Below, in pieces: positions 19,416 through 28,435 of a stretch of DNA of 64,000 bases (position 1 is its first letter; each line of letters starts with the position of its first letter). The notes under the pieces were generated by a model that saw only the letters and a list, made by a program, of their open reading frames with translations, was not told the origin of the DNA and did not search any database. Both the position numbers and the translations under genes were made by a program. The stretch comes from CAVPEV01 sp963703555 (GTDB taxonomy: Bacteria; Actinomycetota; Actinomycetes; Actinomycetales; Cellulomonadaceae), in the NCBI GenBank assembly GCA_963703555.1, contig CAVPEV010000033.1:55289-119288 (forward strand), written 5' to 3'.

Positions 19416-20367
19416 CGAAGCCCTCCCCGGTGAGCGCGATGAAGACCTGTTCCAGGCTCTGGTGGCGCACCTCGAAGCCGAGCAGGTCGACCCCGCTGTG
19501 GACGAGCTCCGCAGAGACCCGCTGCGGGGCGACCGTCCCGAGCACGGCGTCGAGCACGGCGCCCTCGTTCGTCACGTCGGCCAGACCCAGCCGACCGAGC
19601 ACCTCAGCGGCGGCTGCGACGTGCTGCGGCACGGTCGTCACCTGCACGCGGGCGGCGGCGTGGTCGACGAGCTCCTGCCGCTGCCCCTGCAGCAGCAGCT
19701 GCCCTCGGCTCATGATTCCGATGTGTGAGCACACCTGGTCGATCTCGGAGAGCAGGTGGGAGGACACCAGCACCGTGCTGCCCGCGTCGGCCAGCTCCCG
19801 GATGAGATGCCGCACCTCGCGGGTGCCCTGCGGGTCGAGGCCGTTGGTGGGCTCGTCGAGCACCAGGAGGTCGCGAGGCCGCAGCAGGGCCGCCGCCAGG
19901 CCCAGCCGCTGCTTCATGCCCAGCGAGTACTGCCGGTACGGCTTGCCGGCGGCGGCCGACAGGCCCACGCGGTCCAGCGCGCTGTCGGCGCGCCGGCGCA
20001 TGGTGCGCGGGTCCACGGTGGCGTCGGTGGCGTCGAGCCGTGCGAGGTTCGCCCGGCCGGTGAGGTACGGCTGGAAGGCCGGCCCCTCGACGAGGGCGCC
20101 AACCCGAGGAAGCACCGCTCGGCTGGCCTCGGGCATCGGCTGACCGAACAGCCAGGCACTGCCGTTGGTCGGCCGGACGAGGCCGAGCAGCATCCGGATC
20201 GTCGTCGTCTTCCCCGAGCCGTTGGGCCCCAGGAAGCCGTAGACCGCCCCGCGCGGCACCCGCAGCCCGATGCCGTCGACCGCAACCTGTCCGGACCGGA
20301 ACCGCTTGGTCAGGTTCTCGGTCCGGACAGCGAGCGCTCCAGGCTGCGCCCCGTCGGGGACGCTCAC
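19402..20367 (-). CDS. ABC transporter ATP-binding protein
   Basis: ATPase partner of the downstream permease. The 321-aa protein has Walker A GPNGSGKTT, the Q-loop region, a signature motif in the divergent form YSLGMKQRLGLA, Walker B LLVLDEPTNGLDP and the H-loop SSHLLSE. A C-terminal extension of about 90 residues is typical of ABC-2 exporters (DrrA/CcmA-like). It starts 4 nt inside the end of the LolA-like gene and overlaps the permease start, so all three are probably co-translated. Confidence 0.95.
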   Translation of the reverse strand: MSVPDGAQPGALAVRTENLTKRFRSGQVAVDGIGLRVPRGAVYGFLGPNGSGKTTTIRMLLGLVRPTNGSAWLFGQPMPEASRAVLPRVGALVEGPAFQPYLTGRANLARLDATDATVDPRTMRRRADSALDRVGLSAAAGKPYRQYSLGMKQRLGLAAALLRPRDLLVLDEPTNGLDPQGTREVRHLIRELADAGSTVLVSSHLLSEIDQVCSHIGIMSRGQLLLQGQRQELVDHAAARVQVTTVPQHVAAAAEVLGRLGLADVTNEGAVLDAVLGTVAPQRVSAELVHSGVDLLGFEVRHQSLEQVFIALTGEGFDVAR

Positions 20368-21617
20368 GCCGCCTGGCGCAGCGTGTCGGCCGGCACGGCG
20401 CCGACGAGGACCCGGCCGTCGGTGGTCACCAGGACGCTGAGCAGCGCAGAGCTGAGCAGGCGTCCCTCGGGCACCGCCGTGGTGAGCTGCTGGTACAGCG
20501 TCTGGTAGTCGAGGCTCGGCGCCCCGCGGCGGCCGGACCGGTCGGTGGGCGCGAACTGGTTGATGAGGTCCTGCGCATCCTTCGAGCCGAGGGTCGTGCC
20601 CGCCCCGGGGAGCGCGGCCGCCGCGGCCGGGTCACCGGCGAGCAGGCCGGCCACGTCCACGTTGGTGAGCTGCACGATGCTCGCCCAGCCGGTGCCGGTC
20701 ACCGTCACCTGGTCCGGGAGCGCGCCGGGCTCGCCGTGCCGTGCGCCCGACGCCGTCGGCTTCACAGGCAACGGGACGACGACCTCGCGCACGTGTGAGC
20801 CGGCGGGTGCCGTGAAGGTCAGCACGGCGTCGTCCGGCGTGGCGAAGGTCACGTCGGTGAAGCCGACCTCCAGGGCCGGGGAGGAGGTGTCCTGCGTGCT
20901 CCACACCTGGACCCGCAGCGGGGTGGAGGTCTGGGCGTCGACGGCGAGGACCGCGTGGTCCACGAGGGTGCCGGAGGTGCTCGGGGTCACCTGCAGCTGG
21001 TAGGCGTCCCGCCCGGCGACGGTCGTCGGGTCGGCCAGGGTCACCGTCGAGGACGCGCCGAGCCCGGTCAGCACCTGCTGGGCGGCCTGCTCCGGGGTGG
21101 GCAGCGGCCGGGTGCCGTCCGGGAGCACCCCGGCCTGCAGGTCGGCGGCCCACGCGTCGTACCGGGCCTGGTCGGCGGCGCTGAGCGAGTAGTGCACCGC
21201 GGCGTTGTCGGCGCTGGAGTACGTCCACGCCTGCGCGCCGTCGCGGACCACCGAGTACTCCGACGTCTGCCCGAGGAGGGCGACTCGCGAGCGCTGGGCA
21301 CCGTCGGACCACACCCGCAGGGTGGAGCTGCCACTGAGCAGCATGAGCGGGTCGGCGCCGGTCAGCTGGGCGACCGGGAGGTCCGGCAGGCCGAGGCGCG
21401 CGGTGTACACCGCGGTGCCGGACAGCGGGACCGGATGGGCCGAGGCCATCGCGGTGACGAGCTGCTCGGGCGTGACCTCCGGCAGCGTCGAGTCGCTCGC
21501 GGAGGCGAGCAGCGGCGGTGCGGCGAACGCGGCGGCGACGGCTACGGCGACGACGGCGGGCACGGCCCACCGCGCACGGGACCGCCTCGGGGGGCTGGTG
21601 ATGTCTGACTCGGTCAT
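20364..21617 (-). CDS. Membrane-anchored LolA/RseB-like protein
   Basis: A 417-aa extracytoplasmic protein: a short Arg-rich N-terminus, one hydrophobic segment (WAVPAVVAVAVAAAFAAPPL), then a LolA/RseB-type beta fold (TPEQLVTAMASAHPVPLSGT through the central region). Such domains bind lipids or sense the envelope in other bacteria. It leads the operon with the ABC ATPase and permease and is divergent from the two-component system 62 bp away, which may control it (inference). A lipid- or antibiotic-related exporter accessory is plausible. Confidence 0.75.
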   Translation of the reverse strand: MTESDITSPPRRSRARWAVPAVVAVAVAAAFAAPPLLASASDSTLPEVTPEQLVTAMASAHPVPLSGTAVYTARLGLPDLPVAQLTGADPLMLLSGSSTLRVWSDGAQRSRVALLGQTSEYSVVRDGAQAWTYSSADNAAVHYSLSAADQARYDAWAADLQAGVLPDGTRPLPTPEQAAQQVLTGLGASSTVTLADPTTVAGRDAYQLQVTPSTSGTLVDHAVLAVDAQTSTPLRVQVWSTQDTSSPALEVGFTDVTFATPDDAVLTFTAPAGSHVREVVVPLPVKPTASGARHGEPGALPDQVTVTGTGWASIVQLTNVDVAGLLAGDPAAAAALPGAGTTLGSKDAQDLINQFAPTDRSGRRGAPSLDYQTLYQQLTTAVPEGRLLSSALLSVLVTTDGRVLVGAVPADTLRQAA

Positions 21618-21679
21618 GGGAACACTGTGCGCCCTCGTCGCTGAGGGTGCGCTGAGAGGCCGGGTGGGATGCTGCCGTC

Positions 21680-22333
21680 GTGCGGGTTCTGCTGGTGGAC
21701 GACGAGCGCGGGCTGGTGCGCGCCCTGCGGCGCGGGCTCACCGCGGAGGGCTTCGCCGTGGACGTGGCCTATGACGGGCCGACGGGGCAGGCCCTGGCCG
21801 TCGAGCGGGACTACGACGCCGTCGTGCTGGACATCATGCTGCCGGGACGCAACGGCTACGAGGTCGTCGCCGCACTGCGGGCCCTCGGTGTGTGGACCCC
21901 TGTGCTCCTGCTCAGCGCCAAGGACGGCGAGCACGACGTCGCGGACGGACTGGACGCCGGGGCCGACGACTACCTCACGAAGCCGTTCTCCTTCGTCGTG
22001 CTGCTCGCTCGGTTGCGGGCGTTGGTGCGCCGCCCGGTCGAGGCCAGGCCTGCCGTGCTCAGGTCCGGCGACCTTGTGCTGGACCCCGCAGCCCGGAGCG
22101 TCACCCGAGCCGGCGAGCCGGTGGACCTGACCCCGCGCGAGCTCGCACTGCTGGAGTACCTGATGCGGCATGCCGACCGTGTCGTGAGCAAGGTGGAGCT
22201 GCTCGACCACGTGTGGGACGGGGTCGTCGAGGACCTCAACGTCGTCGAGGTGTACGTCGGCTACCTGCGACGCAAGCTCGGGCGAGACGCGGTGCGCACG
22301 GCGCGCGGGGCCGGCTACCGGGTGGCGGGGTGA
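21680..22333 (+). CDS. OmpR-family response regulator
   Basis: DNA-binding output of a two-component system. The 217-aa product has a receiver domain with acidic pocket D7/D8, phospho-acceptor Asp51 (VVLDIMLPG), Thr/Ser switch LLLSAKD and Lys in YLTKPFS. A winged-helix domain follows (LTPRELALLEYLMRHADRVV to YVGYLRRKLG). The start is a GTG without a clear ribosome-binding site, so the mRNA may be leaderless. The kinase gene starts inside its stop codon region. Likely target: the divergent ABC operon. Confidence 0.95.
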   Translation: MRVLLVDDERGLVRALRRGLTAEGFAVDVAYDGPTGQALAVERDYDAVVLDIMLPGRNGYEVVAALRALGVWTPVLLLSAKDGEHDVADGLDAGADDYLTKPFSFVVLLARLRALVRRPVEARPAVLRSGDLVLDPAARSVTRAGEPVDLTPRELALLEYLMRHADRVVSKVELLDHVWDGVVEDLNVVEVYVGYLRRKLGRDAVRTARGAGYRVAG

Positions 22334-23787
22334 CCGGGCCGGCGCCGGCAGCAGCCCCGGGCCCCGAGCCGGCGACCGGGGCCGGGGCGGGACGGCTGCG
22401 CCACGGGCGGGCTGCCGCGCGGTGGCGGGTGTGGACCCGGTGGTCGCTGCGCGTCCGGCTCTCCGTGGTCACCGCGGGTCTGCTGTGCGTCACGCTCGTC
22501 GTCGGTGCCGTGGTGCTCACCACCGTGCTGTCGCGTGGTCGGGTGGCCGACCTGGACGACATCGTTCGGCACCGGGTCGCGACCGTGGACGCCCTGGTCA
22601 CGGCGGACCGGGTGCCCGAGGCCCTGCCGGTGGCCGAGCCCGGCGAGGTCGCGCAGGTCCTCTACCGGGACGGCCGCGTGCTGGCCTCCTCGGCCAACGC
22701 CAGCCGCACCCTGCCGGTGCTGCCTGCGCAGACCCTCGCCGAGCTGCGATCCGAGGCGAGCGGGAACCTGCGGGTGACCACCGTGCGCACCGCGTACGAC
22801 GATCAGGCCCGGGTCGGCGTCCGGGCCGCGGTGTACCGCGGAACGCCGGTGGTCGTGGTGGCGTCCGTGCCGCTCGGTGAGGTGCAGGGCCTGCTGCACG
22901 CGCTGCGGGTGTCGCTCGGCGTGGTGGTCCCGCTGCTCACCCTGGTGCTCGGGGTGGCCGTGTGGGTCGCACTCGGCCGCGCGCTGCACCCGGTGGAGCA
23001 GTTGCGTCGGGCGGCGGCTCAGGTGGCCCGATCAGGTGGCCCGGGCTCGCTGCCGGTCCCCCGGGCCGACGACGAGCTCGGCGCCCTGGCCCGCACCCTC
23101 AACGAGATGCTCGACCGCCTGGAGGTGGCCGCCGCGCGGCAACGGACGTTCGTCGCTGACGCTGCCCACGAGCTGCGGTCGCCGCTGGCCGTGCTGCGCA
23201 CCGAGATCGAGGTGGCCCGGACGCACCCCGAGCCGACCAGCAGCGCTCAGCTCGCCGCCGAGCTCGAGCCCGAGGTGCTGCGGATGCAGGCCCTGGTCGA
23301 CGACCTGCTGCTGTTGGCGCGGGTGGGCTCGACCCCCACCGTGCGGGCCGAGGTCGACCTGGCCGCCGTCGTGCGGGAGGTCGTGACGGCGGTACCGGCC
23401 GACCGGACGGCAGGCGTCCAGGTGCACGGTGCCGGGACGGCGCGTGGGGACGCGGTCGCGCTCGGCCGGGTGGTGCGCAACCTCCTCACCAACGCACTGC
23501 GGCATGCGACCACGACGGTCCGGGTGAGTGTCCGGGACGGCGCGGTGGTGGTGGAGGACGACGGTCACGGCGTGCCCGAGGAGGACCGCGAGCGGGTGTT
23601 CGAGCGGTTCGTCCGGCTGGACGAGGCGCGCGAGCGTGAGGCCGGCGGCAGCGGGCTGGGCCTGGCCATCGCGCGCGAGATGGCCCGGGACCAGGGTGGC
23701 GACGTCGTGCTGGGCGACTCCGTGCTGGGCGGGCTGCGGGCCGAGCTGCAGGTGCCGGTGGCCGGACGGACGAGGACCCGGCCGTAG
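22330..23787 (+). CDS. Sensor histidine kinase
   Basis: Membrane sensor partner of the preceding regulator. The 485-aa protein has a Pro/Ala-rich N-terminus, a first membrane segment (VVTAGLLCVTLVVGAVVLTT), an extracytoplasmic sensor of about 120 residues, a second segment (VSLGVVVPLLTLVLGVAVWV), a HAMP domain, the H-box FVADAAHELRSPLAVLRTE, and the N, G1 and G2 boxes (NLLTNALRHA, DDGHGVPEED, GGSGLGLAI). The GTG start overlaps the regulator stop by 4 nt. A strong hairpin spans its stop codon. Confidence 0.95.
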   Translation: MTGPAPAAAPGPEPATGAGAGRLRHGRAAARWRVWTRWSLRVRLSVVTAGLLCVTLVVGAVVLTTVLSRGRVADLDDIVRHRVATVDALVTADRVPEALPVAEPGEVAQVLYRDGRVLASSANASRTLPVLPAQTLAELRSEASGNLRVTTVRTAYDDQARVGVRAAVYRGTPVVVVASVPLGEVQGLLHALRVSLGVVVPLLTLVLGVAVWVALGRALHPVEQLRRAAAQVARSGGPGSLPVPRADDELGALARTLNEMLDRLEVAAARQRTFVADAAHELRSPLAVLRTEIEVARTHPEPTSSAQLAAELEPEVLRMQALVDDLLLLARVGSTPTVRAEVDLAAVVREVVTAVPADRTAGVQVHGAGTARGDAVALGRVVRNLLTNALRHATTTVRVSVRDGAVVVEDDGHGVPEEDRERVFERFVRLDEAREREAGGSGLGLAIAREMARDQGGDVVLGDSVLGGLRAELQVPVAGRTRTRP

Positions 23788-23800
23788 CCGGGTCCTCGTC
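23769..23800 (+). terminator. Hairpin terminator spanning the kinase stop codon
   Basis: A perfect 14-bp stem with a 4-nt loop: GACGAGGACCCGGC (23769-23782), loop CGTA, GCCGGGTCCTCGTC (23787-23800). The stop TAG (23785-23787) lies in the loop and the first base of the 3' arm. Termination would thus begin within the coding sequence. Confidence 0.8.
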
Positions 23801-23844
23801 GTCGGGCCGCTCGGGTCCTCAGCGGTGCCCCTGACGCGTCGGGC

Positions 23845-24747
23845 TCAGCCCTCCGGCGTCGGGGTGGCGGGCTCGTCGCCCTCGGTGCTCTGGGCGGTCG
23901 GCTCCGTCGTGTCCGCCTCGTCCGAGGTGTCCGGCCTCTTCGGCGCGGCGCGGCGGGTGGCCTTGCGAGCCGCCTCGCGCGCCTGGTCGACCCGCTCGCC
24001 GAGCTCCTCGCGAGTCTGCTCGACGCGGTCGCCGAGGCCCTCGGCCGCGTCGGTGACCCGGTCGGCCGCCTTGCGGCTGCGGGCGACGGTGACGCCGGCG
24101 ACCTCTCCGACCGTCTCGGCGGCGTCACCGACGGCATCCCGGGCACGGTCGCGCAGACGCTCCGTGCGCTCCGGCTCCCACGGCTCCGCCCAGGGGTCGG
24201 TCGTCTCCCGCCCGCGCATCCAGGCGACGACCGCCGCGCCGGCCCCGGCCACCGCGGCGATGGTCCAGAACACCACCCTGCCGCGGTGGGACTTCGGCGG
24301 CTGGGCGGCCTTGGCTGCCGCGGCAACCGTCGCCGGGGTCTCGGCGATCACGTCGGCGGCCCTCTCGACACCGGCGCCGGCACGCCGGGCGGCCTCGTTG
24401 ACCGCAGCGACCACGTGCGGGAGGAGGTCGTCCACCAGCTTGTCGTGGGCGTTCTCGATGGCCGGCGCAGCCCGCTCGGCGACCTTCTCCACGCGCGGTG
24501 CGGCGGCCTTGAGGCTGTCCCGGTACAACTGCTCGAGCCGCGGCACCAGCCACTCGGCCGCGGCCTCGACCCTGGGGCTCGCCCATTCCTTCGCCTGGGC
24601 CGCCGTCTGGGCGGCGTGGCCACCGGCGTCGGCGAGTGCAGCACGTGCCTGGGCCGCCTGCTCCCTGAGGTGCTCGGCCTGCTCCTTGATGTGTTCGGCG
24701 TCGACGTCGTGCATCGTCGATCGGCCCTTCCTGAAGCCCATGTCCAC
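23845..24747 (-). CDS. Ala-rich single-pass membrane protein with helical regions
   Basis: A 300-aa protein of unknown function. Residues 12-145 are Ala/Glu/Arg-rich helix (EHLREQAAQARAALADAGG), probably coiled-coil. One membrane segment follows (VVFWTIAAVAGAGAAVVAWM, near 160-180). The C-terminal half is again amphipathic helix (VTDAAEGLGDRVEQTREELG) with an acidic Thr/Pro tail. It resembles actinobacterial proteins often labelled only as hypothetical. Starts at 24741 and 24714 are alternatives. It is convergent with the kinase and divergent from the cyclophilin gene. Confidence 0.75.
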   Translation of the reverse strand: MDMGFRKGRSTMHDVDAEHIKEQAEHLREQAAQARAALADAGGHAAQTAAQAKEWASPRVEAAAEWLVPRLEQLYRDSLKAAAPRVEKVAERAAPAIENAHDKLVDDLLPHVVAAVNEAARRAGAGVERAADVIAETPATVAAAAKAAQPPKSHRGRVVFWTIAAVAGAGAAVVAWMRGRETTDPWAEPWEPERTERLRDRARDAVGDAAETVGEVAGVTVARSRKAADRVTDAAEGLGDRVEQTREELGERVDQAREAARKATRRAAPKRPDTSDEADTTEPTAQSTEGDEPATPTPEG

Positions 24748-24926
24748 TCCCTGTCGTGCGCTGCTGCGTCATCCCACTGTGCCACCCGGCGGGGCACCTC
24801 GCACCGGGCCGGGGTCCTGGACCTGGGGGAGACCCTGGTCTGCTGCCCTGCTCGGCCCGGGGCCGGCTGTCCGGCCCGGCGCTGGTCGCACGCGGAGCCC
24901 TCGGGTCGGCATGCGAGACTGTCCGC

Positions 24927-25466
24927 ATGTTCGCGACCTTGCACACGTCTGCCGGTGACATCCGCGTCGAGCTGTACCCGAACCACGCTCCGCGCACCGT
25001 GGAGAACTTCCGCGGCCTGGCCACGGGCGAGAAGGAGTGGACGGACCCGAGGACCGGCCGGCAGCGCACCGAGCCGCTGTACTCGGGCGTGATCTTCCAC
25101 CGGATCATCCCCGGGTTCATGATCCAGGGCGGGGACCCGGAGGGCACCGGCCGGGGTGGCCCGGGCTACACGTTCGACGACGAGATCCACCCCGAGCTGA
25201 CCTTCGCCGCGCCGTACATGCTGGCGATGGCCAATGCCGGCCTGCGCCGCGACCCGGTGACCGGCCGGCCGGCCGGCACCAACGGCTCGCAGTTCTTCAT
25301 CACCGTGGCGGAGACGACCTGGCTGAACGGCAAGCACACGATCTTCGGTGCGGTGGCGGACGACGCCGGCAGGGCCGTGGTCGACGCGATCGCCGCGACC
25401 CCGACCCGCGCCGGCGACCGGCCCGTGCAGGATGTCGTCATCGAGTCCGTGACGATCGAGGACTGA
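24927..25466 (+). CDS. ppiA: Cyclophilin-type peptidyl-prolyl cis-trans isomerase
   Basis: Catalyses proline isomerisation during folding. The 179-aa cytoplasmic protein has the cyclophilin active-site residues in FHRIIPGFMIQGGDPEGTG and the later GTNGSQFFIT and HTIFGAV motifs. It starts FATLHTSAGDIRVELYPNHA with no signal peptide. The ATG at 24927 fits the family N-terminus; no ribosome-binding site precedes it, suggesting a leaderless mRNA. The rhomboid gene follows 29 bp later on the same strand, as in many actinobacteria. Confidence 0.95.
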   Translation: MFATLHTSAGDIRVELYPNHAPRTVENFRGLATGEKEWTDPRTGRQRTEPLYSGVIFHRIIPGFMIQGGDPEGTGRGGPGYTFDDEIHPELTFAAPYMLAMANAGLRRDPVTGRPAGTNGSQFFITVAETTWLNGKHTIFGAVADDAGRAVVDAIAATPTRAGDRPVQDVVIESVTIED

Positions 25467-25495
25467 CCCACCGCGCCGTCCCCGAGGGAGCACCG

Positions 25496-26359
25496 ATGAG
25501 TGTGCCACCGGCCGTCCCGCCGCGACCGGAGCTGACGAGCCTGCCACCCGTGTGCCCGCGGCACCCCGACCGGATCTCCTACGTGCGCTGTCAGCGGTGC
25601 GGCCGACCGGTGTGCCCGCAGTGCCAGCGCCCGGCCGCGGTGGGCGTGCAGTGCGTGGACTGCGTGGCCGAGACGGCGCGCTCGGCGCGCACACCGCGCA
25701 GCGCCCTGGGCGCACCGCTGCGCAGCGGTCGCCCCGTGGTCACCATCGGCATCGTCACGCTCAGCGTGGCCAGCTACCTCGCCCAACGCGTCCTGCCCGG
25801 GTGGACCGCACGGTGGATCTTCGCCCCGACCGTGGGGGAGGTCGAGCCCTTCCGCTTCCTCAGCACCGCGTTCCTGCACTCCACGGCCGGGTTCACACAC
25901 ATCCTCTTCAACATGGTCGCCCTGTGGATGGTGGGCCCGTACCTGGAGACGACCCTCGGCCGGCTGCGCTACGGGCTGCTGTACGCGCTGAGCGCGGTGG
26001 GCGGCTCGGTGGGCGTGCTGCTGCTCGCCACACCGGGCACCCTCAGCTGGGTGCAGGGCGTGGTCGGAGCGTCGGGGGCGGTGTTCGGCCTGTTCGGCGC
26101 CGTCCTCGTGGTGCTGCGCCGGCTGGGCGGGGACGCCCGGAACATCGTCGTCGTCATCGTGCTCAACGGTGTCATCGGGTTCGTCGTCCCCGGGATAGCC
26201 TGGCAGGCCCACCTGGGTGGGTTGGTGGTGGGAGCGCTGCTCGGCGCGGCGTACGCCTACGCACCCGCGCGGCGGCGGCGTGCGGTCGGTGCCGGGGCGA
26301 CGGTGGGGGTGTCGGTGCTGCTCGTCGTGCTTGCTGCGGCGCGGTATGCGGTGGCGTGA
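25496..26359 (+). CDS. Rhomboid family intramembrane serine protease
   Basis: Cuts membrane proteins inside the lipid bilayer. The 287-aa protein begins with a Cys-rich zinc-binding-like region (CPRHPDRISYVRCQRCG and CPQCQRPA, residues 18-60) and then six or seven membrane helices. Catalytic Ser is in GASGAVFGLFGA and catalytic His in AHLGGLVVGALLG; the HILFNMVALW motif is also rhomboid-typical. The ATG at 25496 follows GAGGGAG. The gene ends at a shared hairpin with convergent crgA. Confidence 0.95.
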   Translation: MSVPPAVPPRPELTSLPPVCPRHPDRISYVRCQRCGRPVCPQCQRPAAVGVQCVDCVAETARSARTPRSALGAPLRSGRPVVTIGIVTLSVASYLAQRVLPGWTARWIFAPTVGEVEPFRFLSTAFLHSTAGFTHILFNMVALWMVGPYLETTLGRLRYGLLYALSAVGGSVGVLLLATPGTLSWVQGVVGASGAVFGLFGAVLVVLRRLGGDARNIVVVIVLNGVIGFVVPGIAWQAHLGGLVVGALLGAAYAYAPARRRRAVGAGATVGVSVLLVVLAAARYAVA

Positions 26360-26481
26360 GCCTGTAGGCGTGCCGTGAGCCCACAAGCCTGCCTGAGCCG
26401 TGCCGACACGATGAGCCCAGCGGTCGCCCGCCGTGCGGGACCAGCGGTCCTGGACACCCCGCGAGTTACACGGCTGTAGTT

Positions 26482-26509
26482 GTCCCCAGGGTTGTGCACG
26501 CCTGGGGAC
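26482..26509. terminator. Hairpin between convergent rhomboid and crgA genes
   Basis: GTCCCCAGG (26482-26490) and CCTGGGGAC (26501-26509) form a perfect 9-bp stem around a 10-nt loop. It lies between two convergent genes and could terminate both. The arms weakly resemble DnaA-box sequence (TTGTCCCCA). Confidence 0.55.
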
Positions 26510-26525
26510 GACGCAGTCGGCCTGC

Positions 26526-26774
26526 TCAGTGCCAGCGGGTCAGCATGCCGAAGCCGCCGAGCATGACGGCGAAGCCGATGGCCAGGTTCCAGTTGCCGAT
26601 ACCGGGGACCGGGAAGCGGCCGCCCCAGATGTACGTCACGACGATCCACAGCAGTCCGGCCACGAGCAGCGTCACCATGGTGGGCGCGAACCACGACGGA
26701 CTCGGCGTCGAGTCCGCGGACTTCACCGGGGGTGGGGTGTACGCGGGCTTCCTGCGCGACCTCGACTCGGGCAC
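26526..26774 (-). CDS. crgA: Cell division protein CrgA
   Basis: Small septal membrane protein that interacts with FtsZ, FtsQ, FtsI and the elongation machinery in actinobacteria. The 82-aa product has a basic N-terminus (PESRSRRKPAYTPPP) and two membrane helices: WFAPTMVTLLVAGLLWIVVT and WNLAIGFAVMLGGFGMLTRW. This is the standard CrgA layout and length. It starts at a GTG at 26774 with an AGGAG site upstream; a longer frame open to 27593 runs antisense to the DUF881 gene and is spurious. Confidence 0.93.
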   Translation of the reverse strand: MPESRSRRKPAYTPPPVKSADSTPSPSWFAPTMVTLLVAGLLWIVVTYIWGGRFPVPGIGNWNLAIGFAVMLGGFGMLTRWH

Positions 26775-26882
26775 GGGAGACACTCCTGTCGAACGGTCCC
26801 GGCCGGACGGCCGGGCAGCCTGGCCTAGCGTAGTGGTGGGGTCTGCACGATCCGCACTCCGAGGAGGAGGGGGAGGAGGGCG

Positions 26883-27647
26883 ATGGACGTCCGAGCGCAC
26901 CGGCGGTTCGGCACGCGCGGCACGATCTCGGTGACCGTGGTCCTGGCCCTCGCCGGCCTGCTCTTCGCCGCCAACGCGCGGCAGGCCCAGGGCAGCGGGA
27001 CGCGCACCGCCCAGGACCTGCCCGGTCTGGTCGGTGGCGAGGAAGACCGGGTGGCGCAGCTGACGGGCCAGGTTGCGACGCTGCGCGCGGAGGTGACGGC
27101 ACTGAGCGCGCGGGAGGCGGAGCTGGCGGGCGTGCCGCTGCCGACGGCGACGCTGGACGAGCGGGTGGCGGCCGGCACGGTGCCGGTCACCGGCCCGGGC
27201 CTGGAGGTGACGCTGGACGACGCGCCGAGGGGCCTGGCCCACGACAGCTCGGTGCACCCCGATGACCTCGTGGTGCACGAGCAGGACCTCCAGGCCGTGG
27301 TCAACGCGCTGTGGTCCGGGGGTGCGGAGGGGGTGTCCCTGATGGACCAGCGGCTGGTGGGCACGAGCTCCTTCCGCTGCATCGGCAACGTGCTCGCGCT
27401 GGGCGGGCGTCGGTACTCCCCGCCGTACGTGGTGCGGGCGGTGGGCGACCCGGACCGGATGCGTCGGGCCCTGCTCGCGTCGCCTGCCGTGGACGTGTAC
27501 CTGCAGTACGTCGACGCGGTCGGGCTGGGCTGGCAGGTCGAGCGGGTGGACAGCCTGGACCTGCCCGCCGACGAGGCCGCCGGAGAGCTGCACCTGGCCC
27601 GGCTGCCGGCGGGTGTGGACCCGGTGACCGGGAAGGCGGCGTCATGA
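26883..27647 (+). CDS. DUF881 family extracytoplasmic protein
   Basis: Family of unknown function, often near cell-division or origin genes in Gram-positives. The 254-aa product has one N-terminal membrane segment (ISVTVVLALAGLLFAANA), a coiled-coil stretch (VAQLTGQVATLRAEVTALSA) and a beta-rich domain with the DUF881 features VTGPGLEVTLDDAP, NALWSGGAEGVSLMDQRL and NVLALGGRRYSPPYVV. The ATG follows a GGAGGAGGG site. It precedes sortase E by a 4-nt overlap and is divergent from crgA. Confidence 0.92.
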   Translation: MDVRAHRRFGTRGTISVTVVLALAGLLFAANARQAQGSGTRTAQDLPGLVGGEEDRVAQLTGQVATLRAEVTALSAREAELAGVPLPTATLDERVAAGTVPVTGPGLEVTLDDAPRGLAHDSSVHPDDLVVHEQDLQAVVNALWSGGAEGVSLMDQRLVGTSSFRCIGNVLALGGRRYSPPYVVRAVGDPDRMRRALLASPAVDVYLQYVDAVGLGWQVERVDSLDLPADEAAGELHLARLPAGVDPVTGKAAS

Positions 27648-28435
27648 GCAACGGGTCGGCCACCGGCACGGTCCCGGCTCGGCACGCGGCGCCGCGTCCG
27701 CGGCGCCGGCCGGCCGGCTACGGCGTGGTCGGTGTGGTCGGTGAGCTGCTGATCACCGGGGGCCTGCTGCTCTTCGCCTTCCTCGCCTGGCAGCTGTGGT
27801 GGACGGACGTCGCGGGCAACACCGCGCAGGCCCAGGTCGTCGCCGATCTCGGCTGGCAGCCGCCGCCGGCCGCGACCGCGTCGAGCACGGCGCCGGCCGG
27901 TCCGCTGGTCGCGCGCCCTCGCCGCGACGCACCGCCCGCCGCGGTCCCGGAGCCCGCGCACGCGACGACCTTCGCGACGCTGCAGGTGCCTCGCTGGGAC
28001 GGCGAGCCGGAGCGGCCGATCAGCCAGGGCGTGGACAACGCCACGGTGCTCAACGTGCTGGGGATCGGGCACTACCCCGACACCGCGATGCCGGGCGACG
28101 TCGGCAACTTCGCGATCGCCGGTCACCGGACCACGTTCGGCAAGCCGTTCAACCGGATCCAGGAGCTGCAGGCCGGGGACGCGCTCGTGGTGCGCACCGA
28201 GCAGGACTGGTACGTGTACCGGGTGAGCTCGACGCAGATCGTGCGACCCGCGGACACGGCGGTGATCGCCCAGGTCCCCGGGGACCCGGTCGCCACGCCG
28301 ACGCAGCGGATGATCACCCTGACGACGTGCCACCCGCTGTACTCCGCCCGGGAGCGGTACATCGTGCACGGCATCCTGGACTACTGGGCGCCGGTGTCCG
28401 ACGGGACACCGGCCGAGCTGCTGGGAGGTGCCTGA
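27644..28435 (+). CDS. srtE: Class E sortase
   Basis: Transpeptidase that attaches surface proteins, usually with LAxTG motifs, to peptidoglycan. The 263-aa protein has a basic N-terminus, one membrane anchor (LITGGLLLFAFLAWQLWW), a Pro/Ala linker and the sortase barrel. Catalytic residues are visible: His in NFAIAGHRTTFG, Cys in LTTCHP and Arg in YSARERY. The start overlaps the DUF881 gene by 4 nt and the end overlaps the next small gene by 1 nt, giving a tight operon. No LAxTG substrate was noticed in this window. Confidence 0.95.
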   Translation: MSNGSATGTVPARHAAPRPRRRPAGYGVVGVVGELLITGGLLLFAFLAWQLWWTDVAGNTAQAQVVADLGWQPPPAATASSTAPAGPLVARPRRDAPPAAVPEPAHATTFATLQVPRWDGEPERPISQGVDNATVLNVLGIGHYPDTAMPGDVGNFAIAGHRTTFGKPFNRIQELQAGDALVVRTEQDWYVYRVSSTQIVRPADTAVIAQVPGDPVATPTQRMITLTTCHPLYSARERYIVHGILDYWAPVSDGTPAELLGGA

